From Amorphochlora amoebiformis (taxonomy: Eukaryota; Cercozoa; Chlorarachniophyceae), in contig BAAHQB010000219.1 in NCBI GenBank assembly GCA_054601695.1, forward strand, positions 124,001-188,000: a stretch of 64,000 nt of DNA, given 5' to 3'. A program made the translations under genes and the position numbers. Of this stretch, positions 14,817-61,333 are shown in pieces. Each line of letters begins with the position of its first letter. Within the stretch, counting starts at the first letter, position 1. The notes beneath the pieces are model-generated. The model ran no database searches. It was not told where the DNA came from and saw only the letters and a program-made list of their open reading frames with translations.

Positions 14817-15375
14817 CTATATCGCTCTCTCGCCTTTCTGGTTGGAGGTCTTCAAATTTGTAATAGGTACATGCAATGCAGTGTAATAATAAAAAACGGG
14901 TATATATATGTGTATGTACAAGTATAATACATATATATATATATATATGTATTAAATGCACGTCTAAAAATATATCTATGCATGGATATAGTAATTTAAT
15001 ATACATATTTACATGTATGTAAAATAAGCATATATATATATATATATAAATGTATATTATATACACTCATATGCATATAACATATTTGAATATATATATA
15101 ATGATATATCTTACTAGTGTGAAAGACAATATAATAAAGACTGGCACGCCGGAGAATGGGATAAGGATATCTCCATCTTCTGCTGGCTTTTGTGTACATT
15201 CCTGTTTTATTTATCTGTTTCCATTCCAATTCTATAATATTTGTACTATGAAATATCCAGGTACAGACACGTGTGTATTGAGATATCTATTTGTATCTGT
15301 ATAAGCATATCATATACCATATTTTCTCTGCGCCGAGCATAACGGACTCCTCGAAGTGACTGTATCTTTGTCCAT
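14817..15375 (-). CDS. Possible 51-residue membrane protein (three exons)
   Basis: Exons 15318-15375, 15115-15179 and 14817-14849 have good donors and matching phases. They give a 51-residue protein starting [19 protein letters not shown], with one hydrophobic segment [18 protein letters not shown], and ending at a TAG. No family was recognised. The first two exons are also open in other frames (for example [15 protein letters not shown]), so they could be internal exons of the larger minus-strand gene to the right. Treat as tentative. Confidence 0.35.
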
Positions 15376-15434
15376 ATAACACATGTGTGTATATATATAC
15401 ATATATTATACATTATACATATATATATATATAT

Positions 15435-15491
<57 letters not shown>

Positions 15492-15549
15492 AACATGACA
15501 TACATATATACTTCTTTTATGTATATATATATGTATATATATATATGTG

Positions 15550-15620
<71 letters not shown>

Positions 15621-15860
15621 ATAGGTGATCCATACATTTTGTACATACCTTAGGCGTATTGGGCCTCCGAAAGGCGGCTGACTTAGGGCTGTGTTATTGA
15701 ATTAGGGTTAAGGTTGGGATTAGCGTTAGGATGGGGTTAGGGTTAGGATTAGGGTTAGGGTTAGGATTAGGGTTAGGATTAGGGTTAGATTAAGGGGTAC
15801 GTTCTTGCAGTTTGCATTGGTAGAAAGGTCTGAGAAAGTGTGATGTATTTGTTATGTGTA

Positions 15861-15906
<46 letters not shown>

Positions 15907-16172
15907 TATACACATGTACATGTCTATCTATATATATGTTATATACATTTTATACACACACACATATATATATGTGTATTAAATACATTATATACATATA
16001 TGTGTGTACATAATGCAAATGTATCAAAGAGGATCAAATACCCTAAATATTCTATAGGAATTATACATGCATATATATATATATATATATATAGATATAA
16101 TATATATATATATATAATATACATTTATATATATATATATATATAAACAATGTAAACAACATAACAGTAGAC
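15376..16172. repeat. Non-coding stretch with AT arrays and a TTAGGG-like array
   Basis: (AT)n fills about 15390-15620 and 15865-15900. Degenerate TTAGGG/TTAGGATTAGGG repeats occupy about 15700-15790 in the G-rich orientation. A short minus-strand exon candidate (15649-15688, with AG and GT borders) exists but its phase could not be placed. Confidence 0.6.
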
Positions 16173-21378
<5,206 letters not shown>

Positions 21379-21682
21379 TACCTATGCACGCATTACAAAT
21401 CTCCACATTAGTAGGTTTGTAGTTTTTGCCGTATTCAGTTCTGAGGCTAATGGACGCATTCACGCATTCGTACGCATGCAACCGATTCCAAGACTACTAG
21501 ATTTGATGTTAGATTATGGCATTATATTGTAATGTGTATTATGTTTCATAACGATAACACTAATGTATTTTTCTATATTGTTATGTTATGTCACAACGTA
21601 TTTTTTTTTTTTATTCATCACGATATGTTACATTTTATCATAATGTACATATACAAATAGGTAGAAATATATACATGGATAA

Positions 21683-21722
<40 letters not shown>

Positions 21723-21749
21723 GTATATGTAAATATGGATCTATACATC

Positions 21750-21852
<103 letters not shown>

Positions 21853-21865
21853 CATATACCCTTAC

Positions 21866-22377
21866 CCCAACCATAATAGTCCATCTTGACAGGGGATGCA
21901 AACATATACAGAAATTAGAGAATCTAAATATGACCTTTGATGCCGAAAAAGAGAATTTCTTCTCATGGTGCGGCATGTCGGGATATGGCGACAACGCCGG
22001 ATTAGTCCCGATGCTATCTCGATCTTCTACATATATATATGTATGTATATATATATATATATAATATATGTATGTATATATATATATATATACACACACA
22101 TATATATATATATATATATATGTATACATATGACAAATTATACATGAAAAATATATGTATAACGTGCGGGAATTAGACATAGGGAATAGAAAATAAGAGA
22201 AGTACCAAGTTGTTTTCCCCCTACCACTTCAGGCGACAAGATAGGCACAAACCCAAGTGTACCTTCCGGCTTTGTTTCTTTTTCCTTTTCCTGATAGATG
22301 TGGATGGATATGTTTTAACTACATATGAAGAATTGATATCACATGTTTATATGCGTATATTTATAGTACATACGTAC

Positions 22378-22430
<53 letters not shown>

Positions 22431-22490
22431 CATACATATACTACAAACAAAAAACCACACTCTGGTAAACAAGAGGCTGAACAACAACAT
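21866..22490 (-). CDS. Fragmentary gene, 3-4 short exons, product unknown
   Basis: Exons 22263-22290 (EKEKETKPE), 21935-22026 (DRDSIGTNPALSPYP...) and 21866-21884 (MDYYGW, only 19 nt) have good splice borders and matching phases. A possible first exon is 22461-22490, starting MLLFSLLFTR with a weak donor. The 3' end is unresolved. One option is a terminal exon ending at a TAG only a few bases before the ATG at 21378. No family was recognised. Confidence 0.4.
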
Positions 22491-22612
22491 ATAAATACAT
22501 ACATGTACGTGGTCAACGCTGAGGCAAACTGTATAGCATACACGACATATGCACCTTAGTGTCGTCTCAACTCTAGACCTAACAATGAACGCAGACCACC
22601 CCTTCCCTTACT

Positions 22613-24410
<1,798 letters not shown>

Positions 24411-24583
24411 CTTCGCTGCGCAGACGTCTTCGTGAACCTTAACAGAAGCTCGATGCCATCGGGAGATTGGATATCTTACGTTTTATATCTTTCATATTGC
24501 TATAATTGATACTATACGTTAACCTCTAAAATATTTAAAAATTACAATCGATATCTATTATATTCGACAAAAGATATCCCTCG
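24411..24583. promoter_or_regulatory. Short bidirectional promoter region
   Basis: Only about 170 bp separate the minus-strand ATG at 24410 from the plus-strand ATG at 24584. The segment is AT-rich without (AT)n arrays. A shared promoter is inferred from the spacing; no element was identified. Confidence 0.45.
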
Positions 24584-36327
<11,744 letters not shown>

Positions 36328-36994
36328 GATCCATCCAGCAATGTCAGCGCATATGTATGGTATTCAATGAATGTAAATAAATAACGAACCATTTAGTTGT
36401 CACGTGATTGATTGGTCCTCGATCGCGAGATTCACTGTCTAGAATATACTAAGGTTGTTGGAAGTTAATCATCAGAAAGGCTGACTGGCTACGGAACTGG
36501 AATAATAGTCGGCTTTTGCCATACTAATTACAAATTATGAGTATTCACAAATAGCTTAGACTAACTACAGCTCGTGTGTCGCACCGTGGCATGTCAGAGT
36601 ATTGAGTGTGTAATCATGGTCTAGACACATACATTTATGTAGCTAGCTACAGGGATATATACCGCGCATCGATACACGTCCAGATATGTGACAGGCTACA
36701 ATATATATGTGCGCCGGAGTCATAAGTTCTTGATACGTATGTAGTGCATGCATGATAATCATGATCATGTGATTTTTTCGTACGTACGTACACGTCTCGT
36801 CTAGACATACATACGTACGTACGTATCACGTTAACTAGAGTAGATTTTCGTATACGTATGTACTGTTACGTTACATACGACAACACGTCACCGGTTGGAT
36901 GCGCACATGTACTTATGCTGTGTGTGTGTGTACATACATAGGCCAGATACCTATGCGTGCTCATGTATGCACGATATATATATGCATGCATAAG

Positions 36995-37045
<51 letters not shown>

Positions 37046-37286
37046 AATCTATATGAGCGTGAAGGTGCGCATCAACTAGATCAACAGTTATCATGAGCTA
37101 TATGTTAATAATTCTAGAAACTTTAAATTGCAAAATAAAACGATATCCTGGGAGAGTTCAAATCTTTCGAACACATAGAGACACTCATGCGCATGACATG
37201 AACAATCAGCGTGCACATTGTAATGCAGGCGCAGGTTCTAGAGGTTTGCTCTATCTCTAAGTTGTTTTAATTTATACAGTCTTAGA
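36328..37286. other. Convergent intergenic spacer
   Basis: Lies between the stop of the RS-protein model and the 3' end of the minus-strand gene. It is nearly free of (AT)n except at about 36999-37040 and carries clustered CGTACGTACGTAC palindromes near 36779-36826. No exon is supported on either strand. Confidence 0.5.
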
Positions 37287-37575
37287 TATATACAGGCTTA
37301 CTAAATGTTAATCGTCAGAGATGTCTAATAATCATCTAGATCACAATGGCATACACCGACGCACATCCTAGTAATCTTCCAAATCTGCAAAAGCACCATC
37401 GCCTCCTGTTCCCTCGTCTGGCACGCCAGAACCCCCTGCAAAATCGCGAGGGCTCAATCGACGGCCCGTATGTCTGGGTCCTTCAGTTTCATCGTGAAGT
37501 ATCTGCGAACCTCGAGTTTGTTCTTTCTTGGCCATCTCTGCTCTTACGCGGCTCATTTCTGTGGAATGTTGAGAT

Positions 37576-37649
<74 letters not shown>

Positions 37650-37716
37650 GTATGTGTATTCAACTAGGTACTATGAAGTTTCTGTATAATAGGTTAGGTG
37701 TATTTGGTATACACAC

Positions 37717-37756
<40 letters not shown>

Positions 37757-38046
37757 GTTCATATATATACAGGCTTACTAAATGTTAATCGTCAGAGATG
37801 TCTAATAATCATCTAGATCACAATGGCATACACCGACGCACATCCTAGTAATCTTCCAAATCTGCAAAAGCACCATCGCCTCCTGTTCCCTCGTCTGGCA
37901 CGCCAGAACCCCCTGCAAAATCGCGAGGGCTCAATCGACGGCCCGTATGTCTGGGTCCTTCAGTTTCATCGTGAAATATATACAATACATCGAAAGTGTA
38001 CTTACTAAACAATCTCTACTCACACACAGCTCATTTCTGTGGAATA
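37287..38046 (-). repeat. Direct duplication of a terminal exon, with a scrambled middle in one copy
   Basis: 37287-37498 and 37764-37975 match over about 212 bp with no difference noticed. They cover the last part of the coding exon, its stop and the 3' flank. The next ~52 bp (37499-37550 against 37976-38028) are almost unrelated, and similarity returns at GCTCATTTCTGTGGAAT in the same register. (AT)n lies between the copies. Confidence 0.9.
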
Positions 38047-38057
38047 TATATATATAT

Positions 38058-38115
<58 letters not shown>

Positions 38116-38124
38116 CATATATAT

Positions 38125-38210
<86 letters not shown>

Positions 38211-38341
38211 GTTAGATACATGTACATTTATACTATATGCATTATACGAAAGTGTACACAAACAAACACACACACACACACACGCACACACACACATATA
38301 TATATATATATATTTTATATATAATATATATATATATATTT

Positions 38342-38386
<45 letters not shown>

Positions 38387-38946
38387 GCATATACATTGAT
38401 ATCTTCAGGATAATAATGTAAGTAGCATGAGAGAACGCGGCTGGATGAGTAGATATCGACATAGTCTTGTCAAAGGTCCGCTGGAAATATCGTGGAAAAT
38501 TCCGACTGCTACGCGGAAGTTCATAAGATTTTTATAATCATTTGGTAGAATGCAAACGGACCATGTCGAAGCTGAGTTACTTCCTATATATATTGCGCTA
38601 TATATATAACGTACCCCGTTCCTTGATTTCGTCCTCAGTCAACTCCACCCTATCCTCCAACCTCCTCAGATCCACCTATATATATATATATATACATATA
38701 TATGCACATATGTACATATATTCGCATATATATTATGAAATCTCTTCCTCTCTCACCCTCTTCTTCAGTCTTTCTCTTTCTCTCTTCTACTTCTCTCTCT
38801 TCTCTCACTTATACTTTATATTCTCTCTCTTTCTGTGTTTTATCTCTCTCACTCTCTCTCAATCCCTCTCTTTCTCTTTCCTTCTCTCTCTCTCTCTCTC
38901 TTTATCTGTGCACATAGATGTAAATATATATATATATATATATATC

Positions 38947-38996
<50 letters not shown>

Positions 38997-39045
38997 CATA
39001 TATGTGTATATATATATGTATATATATATAATATATGTATCTATG

Positions 39046-39080
<35 letters not shown>

Positions 39081-39802
39081 GTGAATATACATTCCTCATA
39101 TGTACGTGTACTTATACAAAAACACGCATATAATAATTACACACACACATATATATATATATATGTATATTTATATTTATATATATATACATATATATAT
39201 AACATACATACATATTTACATATACAAATACATATATATACACATGTCCCACCGGAGCTGTGACAGTTGTGGCCCTAGTTTCAAGAAGAATAGTATCCAA
39301 ATCAACTTGAATGATGTCGCTAGCGAATATGTCGGACTTCGGGGTGTTATCGTCTGGAGATGTGGATTCTTGTATGTCCATGGGCATGTAGGTGTCTTCG
39401 ACCATCTTGCGGTATCTGAATATCAGGTGGATATATGTGTATGATATATATGTGTATATATATACATGTATATGTATTAATGTGTGTATACACATTTATA
39501 TAATATGTATGTATACTTTGACACTTTATATTCTGTTGCATTATACATATATATATATATATATTATACATATATATATATATATATTATATATATATAT
39601 ATATGCATATACACATATATATACATATATTAATGTATATAATATATCTCTTCTCTGTGGTATAATAGAAAATAAAATGTATATGTATATATAATATATA
39701 TATATATATGTGCATGTATTCAAATATAGAATTTATTGTATACACATATACATATATGTAATACACACACACACACACACATAAAAATTATGTATGTACA
39801 CT

Positions 39803-39833
<31 letters not shown>

Positions 39834-39908
39834 GTATATATGTATATATGTATGTATGTATAGAAACACATGAAACACAAGTATACACCTGTAACTGTGC
39901 AAAATAAG

Positions 39909-39955
<47 letters not shown>

Positions 39956-39973
39956 TATATACAATATACATAC

Positions 39974-40004
<31 letters not shown>

Positions 40005-40259
40005 GATATATAAATACATATACACGCCCACTCACCCTCCGAGCACCAGTACCGCTTGACATATCTTTACATGCACGCATACATATATCGTATACATATA
40101 CATGTATACTTACGGTGTTTTACTTACTCGCCCTCTGAGCGCCAGTACTGCATAACAACATAGTTGTCAAACATATCATCGGGGTTTTGACTTTCCTCGA
40201 GAAGGACAGTAGTCCGTATGAAACCAGGGTACTCGAACAGATGATCCTATACATGTGTG

Positions 40260-40303
<44 letters not shown>

Positions 40304-40463
40304 TGTATATATGTATATATGTATATATATGTTTATATATGCACATACATATTAAAGTAATACCTCAGGTAGCGTTTTCCAAGTGTTTTCAAAGAACTCG
40401 GATACGGTTTTATAGGTATTGGGATATTCTTTGAAGAATACAAACGATGGGGCCTGCATGTAT

Positions 40464-40501
<38 letters not shown>

Positions 40502-40538
40502 GTATATACGCATATATATATATATATATTATACATGG

Positions 40539-40584
<46 letters not shown>

Positions 40585-40814
40585 CATATATTTTTATGTG
40601 TGTAAATATGTAATGTTACATCCAGATGTATATTGTCTATAATACATTTACCTTTACATGACATATACATATATATTATATTAATATACATAATAACCTG
40701 ATATTCCAACTTATTAGCGTTTGGAGATTCCCTCCATACCACGGGTCTGAACACACGGGCGTGAGGTTCAACCGTAGCCTCAATCTGTACAATATGATAT
40801 TGATATATATATAT

Positions 40815-40886
<72 letters not shown>

Positions 40887-41011
40887 ATATATATATATAT
40901 ACATTGCTGGAGAAACGATGAAAATATTATGAGAGGATGCAGCGCAATATTAGGTATCTCGAAATTTCGTTACACTGAGATCCCGGAGATTGCTGGAGAT
41001 CCCTCACTCAT
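37368..41011 (-). CDS. Unrecognised 284-residue protein (eight exons)
   Basis: Exons: 40976-41011, 40698-40784, 40364-40453, 40128-40246, 39253-39415, 38611-38675, 38395-38505 and 37368-37551, giving 285 codons with TAG. The first five are very clean: [90 protein letters not shown]. The next two borders are less certain. The C-terminus is charged, then Gly/Asp-rich ([20 protein letters not shown]). No signal peptide or clear membrane segment was seen, and no family was recognised. The start lies only about 105 bp from the stop of the next minus-strand gene. The last exon is present twice (see the duplication entry); only the copy at 37368 keeps the frame. Confidence 0.65.
38740..38905. repeat. 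CT-rich low-complexity tract
   Basis: Runs of TCTCTC with TTTCTC interruptions, located in an intron of the minus-strand gene. The open SLSLSL frame here is repeat translation. Confidence 0.8.
40031..40063 (-). repeat. Copy of an exon tail plus donor in the following intron
   Basis: On the minus strand CGGTACTGGTGCTCGGAGGG TGAGTGGG copies the end of exon 40128-40246 and its donor (CAGTACTGGCGCTCAGAGGG CGAGTAAG), about 95 bp downstream. Confidence 0.85.
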
Positions 41012-41116
41012 CACTACCCGGTACTACCCGGTAGCAACGGGCTTCAAAATATAAGTGACAAGCACGTCATGTCACACTCCGGAACTCTTTGTGAAGATTC
41101 GAGAGCGTTCGGGAGA

Positions 41117-41239
41117 TCATTTAATTCTAGAAATTTCGCGAATTGGAACGAACATCATCTAAACTATGTACTACCCGTCTACTATACCGCTGCTTCAACA
41201 ATCCATGTATATACTGGTATCATGTGTGATTACATTCAA

Positions 41240-41295
<56 letters not shown>

Positions 41296-41827
41296 ATATA
41301 ATATAAACGCTCTCTCTCTAATCTCCCCCACTCTCACACATGCGCTCCCCTCTCAATCTCATTCTCTCTCTCCCTCTCTCTGTGTGTGTGTGTGTGTGCC
41401 TGTGTGTGCCATCAACTCTCACATTCCTCCTCTCTTCCGCTCCCACGCGCTCACAGTATCACAGTTCGACAGAGAAAGAGAGAGAGATACAGATAGAGCG
41501 GGACCCACGGAGAGACAGCTAGAACCGAACGGCCGAGGGCAAACAGAGAAAGCAAGATGCACAGGGAGAGCCGAAAATGACGGAGACATACAGAGAGAGA
41601 TAAAGAGAGAGATATATATTAAGTGGATCACTTGAGAGCCATCGAGCTGCAGGGAGTCTGATTTAATGAAAGAAATGGCATCTTGGTTTGAGGCCCATTC
41701 AGTGAGAATAAAGTAAAGGCCCTGGGGTTTATTTTGGAGTATTAGAGCTCGTAGAGTGAGTATGGATGAATATATGGATATATATATATATATATATATA
41801 TATGCATAAAGCTATAAATGTATTTGG

Positions 41828-41861
<34 letters not shown>

Positions 41862-42317
41862 ATATATTATATATATGTGTATATACATATATATGTATAT
41901 ATGTATATATGTATACAAGCACTACACTTCTAAAGAGAAAGATTTGCTTCATCATCATCATCATATATGTATGTATATTAATCGATATAAATGTATGCAT
42001 ATATACTTACATATGTATTTTTATTTCTATGTATATAGACTAGCTACTTTTGTAATATGTGTAAATATTATACAGATATTCACACACACACACACAAACA
42101 CACACCCTCTGTCTCGCTCGAAACCCCATGCTTTTCTCAAATCCCCGAATTCCCCGTAGACTAGGTTTCTTTCTCAGAGCTTTCTCAAACTGTTCTTGGG
42201 CCTGGATGAGGTTAATTTACGTAAGTGTACATGTGTAAATATGTTCATTAATTAATAAATTCATACATATCTTTTTTTTTTTCTTTAGACATATATGCTT
42301 ATGTGTATGCATGTATA

Positions 42318-42358
<41 letters not shown>

Positions 42359-42497
42359 GTATCTAATAATATATGTATGTATATGGATAAGAGGTAGAGC
42401 AAAAGATATCAGCCTATCCCCATATCATCCTACGAACATATTTATGCATTTTTTATACACAACACACACACACATATATATATATATATGTTATATG

Positions 42498-42544
<47 letters not shown>

Positions 42545-42628
42545 TTTTATTATATTTATACATATATATATATATGTATATATATGTATATATGTATATA
42601 TAGATATATGTAGATGGGATGATATTAT

Positions 42629-42673
<45 letters not shown>

Positions 42674-42714
42674 CAGATGTATATATATAATATATGTGTA
42701 TATATATATACATG

Positions 42715-42811
<97 letters not shown>

Positions 42812-42837
42812 CTACATATATATATATATATATATTG

Positions 42838-42894
<57 letters not shown>

Positions 42895-43433
42895 TAAATA
42901 TATATTTGTATGTGTTTTTGTGCATGCTCTCTCTCCCTCTCTCTGTCTCACTCTCTCTGTCGATTAGTTGTTGAATTTCAACCTTATCTTCAGGTCGGAC
43001 GTCAACAACTATCAATACTACCTGATTGTACGTTTTCAATTAGGGTAGCAGGGCTTTGAATTAGAGGTTTAGATTAGAACAAGTATAATTAGCTGTTGAC
43101 TTTGGGATCAGGTATGTTAGAGGCTACCCCTCCAGGTGGATCGTGTGGAGATTTTCTCGAAAGTTCTGGACTGTTCGGGCTGTTGTAAGCAATACCTCTT
43201 TGGGTACCCCCGCTAGGTGGTTAGGGTTAGGGTTAGGTTAGGGTTAGGTTTGGGTTAGAGGGTTAGGTAAGGTTGGTCAGGTTAGGGTTAGGAACTTAGG
43301 ATTAGGGCTAGGGCTGGGGTTAGTAGTGAGGATTAACTTGCTGATATTGCTGGCTCGAGATACTAGGGGAGTCCTGGGTCTGATATTATATATGTAATAT
43401 ATACATACATATATATATATATATATATAACAT

Positions 43434-43465
<32 letters not shown>

Positions 43466-43613
43466 ATATATAATACATATATGCTATATATTTATGCGCA
43501 ATATTTATTTATTCTTCAAAGAACAAACATGTCAGTATGTGTGTATTTATAGATTTATTTACATATCACAATTGTGAATACATATTATAAACATGCATCC
43601 ATATTATATACCA

Positions 43614-43697
<84 letters not shown>

Positions 43698-44036
43698 TTT
43701 TACGTGCGCATACACATTTTGCTTTTTCATGTATCATTTCACATATCCACACCACATACAAAGCCCACACCCTCCGCCCTTCCATCGTCTCAAATGCACG
43801 AAAACGCCAATATCTAGCACTTTCAAATCATTTGATCCTATCAACTCTCCCATCACAGATTCCCTCCATCCCTACTCCATCCATGGATTGTCGAATGCAA
43901 TCTCACCCGGAAAATATGCCGTCGCCGATCGCAAACTATGATATCGTACACGGCCAATAATGTAAGAGCCCAGGTGTCATAATGCCCCGGGTTGTAAAAA
44001 GGAAAGGAATCACCTGGATGATCGCCGGTTCCGCAT
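41117..44036 (-). CDS. Small RRM-like protein with RS-type head (six exons, 113 aa)
   Basis: Exons: 44014-44036, 43128-43179, 42983-43021, 42106-42201, 41632-41721 and 41117-41158. Phases match and give 114 codons with TGA. The head ([19 protein letters not shown]) is Arg/Ser/Pro-rich. The rest follows the order of an RNA recognition motif: VVLIVVDV as RNP2-like strand, [11 protein letters not shown] as helix, [11 protein letters not shown] as RNP1-like strand, [11 protein letters not shown] as helix and MMFVPIRE as last strand. The aromatic RNP positions are only partly kept, so RNA binding is inferred. The first two exons and the short last exon are less certain. One intron contains a TTAGGG-like array at about 43215-43325. 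The start diverges from the LRR kinase start about 280 bp away. Confidence 0.6.
43215..43325 (+). repeat. Interstitial telomere-like TTAGGG array
   Basis: GGTTAGGGTTAGGGTTAGGT and degenerate continuation over about 110 bp, inside an intron of the minus-strand RRM-like gene. Confidence 0.85.
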
Positions 44037-44315
44037 CTCGAACCACCGGCGACAGCCTAAGCGTTTTCGGTACTCCTTCCCGCTAAAACACGACATATAC
44101 CTACAGGTCGCTCGATTGGAACGTGTAGGAAAGCGTAAAAACATAAATACGCCTAAGATGACACCCAAAGACCCAACGGGACCAACAGCCATTTCGTCTC
44201 TGGCGGGTTCCGTGGATTCCGTGGACTCCGGACGTGTCACCCTGTGTGGTCAACTGTATGTTTCTCATCTGGACTCCGAGGCTTTATTATTAGTAATGCC
44301 GACGTGGGCGGTCGT
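44037..44315. promoter_or_regulatory. Divergent promoter region
   Basis: About 280 bp of GC-richer, repeat-free sequence between the proposed starts of the RRM-like gene (minus) and the LRR kinase (plus). A promoter role is inferred from position. The plus frame is open upstream to 44244, but there is no earlier in-frame ATG in that stretch. Confidence 0.4.
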
Positions 44316-58406
<14,091 letters not shown>

Positions 58407-58969
58407 GTACATGGTAATTTGATCTTACGAATAATTTAATGATTAAGTTGAAACAGTTGTATACATCTAGTACTAGTAGTACATGGTGCCGTCTAGCCGT
58501 GGTCGTCTATCAAATATATAATCAAATTTCTAGATCAGCAAGATTAGTCCGGCGTCAATCAACATCTAGAACATACTCTCTTGATTTGATCATTCGGTTA
58601 ATCTGCTGGATCTGAACTGTACTAGTGTACTAGAGTGTAGTTGAAGTTAAATGATCTACGAATCTAGATGATATTCTAGGTATTTAGTGTACCTAGTATC
58701 AGTACGATAACCTCAGAACCTAGATAACTTGTCACACCACAATTTTAATATCCCGGGCCAAAGAATATACTAAATGATTAAAATGGATTAAATTCATGGC
58801 CACGCACGCTGCAGGCTGAGACTTGAACTTATATTTCTACAAGGCTCAATGGGTTGGAAGGTTCTAGGCATGTGTATAATGATACAATATGTAAGATTCG
58901 ACGACGAGGACTACTTCAAGAGGATTGGTTAAAGTTTCGTGTGTAGATATACTGGCATAAGTCCTCAGT
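58407..58969. other. Convergent intergenic spacer without AT arrays
   Basis: Unique sequence between the kinase stop (58406) and the transporter stop (58970). No exon, microsatellite array or obvious terminator motif was seen beyond general AT-richness. Confidence 0.5.
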
Positions 58970-59207
58970 TTATACATCCTTCATCCTGCTGTAGTGAGCG
59001 TGTCCATTTCCGTTTCCGTTCATGTAGTGTCCGTTACTGTATCCGTTGGAGTGTCCGTTGGAGTGTCCGTTAGTGTGACCCTTGGCACCCTTTTCAGCGT
59101 TGTCGCCTAAGAGGACTTCAAGTTCCTCTTTTTCTGGGGTTATAACAATTGTTAGAGATTATATGTATACATATAAATGTGTTTGTGTATGTATGTACAT
59201 ATATACT

Positions 59208-59256
<49 letters not shown>

Positions 59257-59289
59257 AAATATGATATAATATAAATATATAATTTAAAA

Positions 59290-59329
<40 letters not shown>

Positions 59330-59388
59330 CGTAGATACTTATATTTACATGGTCACTCACACACACATATATATATATATATGTATAT

Positions 59389-59432
<44 letters not shown>

Positions 59433-59505
59433 ACATATATATATATTTTTACATATATATTATAGATTATATACAAGATAAAAATTTATACACACATACA
59501 ATCAC

Positions 59506-59546
<41 letters not shown>

Positions 59547-59579
59547 AATAAATATATAATTTATATATTATATAATATA

Positions 59580-59624
<45 letters not shown>

Positions 59625-59690
59625 GTTTGAAGATACATTTATTGTATATGTGCATATAAATACATTCATATACATTACATATACATATAA

Positions 59691-59732
<42 letters not shown>

Positions 59733-60003
59733 TTTAAACTCATACTTGCAGAACGTTTGCCGAGTGCTACGTTGCCGATCGAGAGACAAATAACGAGAGC
59801 TCCTATGCATGACAAGATGGACAAAGGCTCATTCTTGCGAAGAAACACCACTTGTAAGACCATTGTAGCCGGAACACCTAATTGTTATCTTATGAATAAG
59901 CATGCTGGGGTCTTGGGATGGATATTGGTGTAGTCAATAGCGATGGGGTTGGTGAAATTGTGATATTTGCTATATAAATCCCATTTTTTTTACATTATAT
60001 TTG

Positions 60004-60041
<38 letters not shown>

Positions 60042-60043
60042 AC

Positions 60044-60086
<43 letters not shown>

Positions 60087-60278
60087 TATATATATAATAT
60101 ATGAATATATACATCTGTAAATGTAGATTCGGATATATACATGTATAAATATATACTTGTATTATAAATACATATATCTATATATATATGTATGTATAAT
60201 ACATATATATATATATATATATATATATGTATAATATGTATATATGTGTACCTATATATATAAATATATTTAAATACG

Positions 60279-60351
<73 letters not shown>

Positions 60352-60713
60352 GTATATATAATATGCATGTGTATATATATATATGTATATATATGTATAT
60401 ATATATAATATATACATAAAAGATATTTTATTATACACGCATATGAAAGGATATGATTGATACCAATGAGGGTGACGGTCGTTCCCGGTCCTGCCCGTTC
60501 AAGCTGTAGTCCCCAGGTGACGAAAACTTGAGATATATACCTAAGCAAGGAACCCAGAAGGAGAGGGAAGATGATAGACGGAGGGAGACGTGAGGGGGGT
60601 GGGGTGGAAAGGGGTTAATGGGAAGTTGATTCTTATGTATTGACGAGATTACAGGCAAGCATGTGTTCGCAGTAAACCGTAGGTACAATATGAATGGTGT
60701 TTGAATATATTTG

Positions 60714-60758
<45 letters not shown>

Positions 60759-60921
60759 ATACTCAATCACATAAATATTTAAAAAGTGAATTACGTGGTA
60801 GCGCTGAGAGCTAACAGCCAAAACCATGCTTGCCAGTTATCAGGTAACTCCAAAGGTCCCTCTATGATTCTGTAGAAAGGAGGAATTTGCAGACATATAA
60901 TATACATATATATATATATTA

Positions 60922-60969
<48 letters not shown>

Positions 60970-60975
60970 CATACA

Positions 60976-61042
<67 letters not shown>

Positions 61043-61136
61043 GTGTGTGCGTGTGTAATGTGCGTGTTTGTGTAATACATGTATGTGTGTATGTGTGTGT
61101 GTGTAAATCAAAACATCAATGCATGTTTTAAAAGCA

Positions 61137-61177
<41 letters not shown>

Positions 61178-61189
61178 AAATAATATATA

Positions 61190-61254
<65 letters not shown>

Positions 61255-61296
61255 TATAATATCAAAACATCAATGCATGTTTTGAAAGTATATATT

Positions 61297-61333
<37 letters not shown>

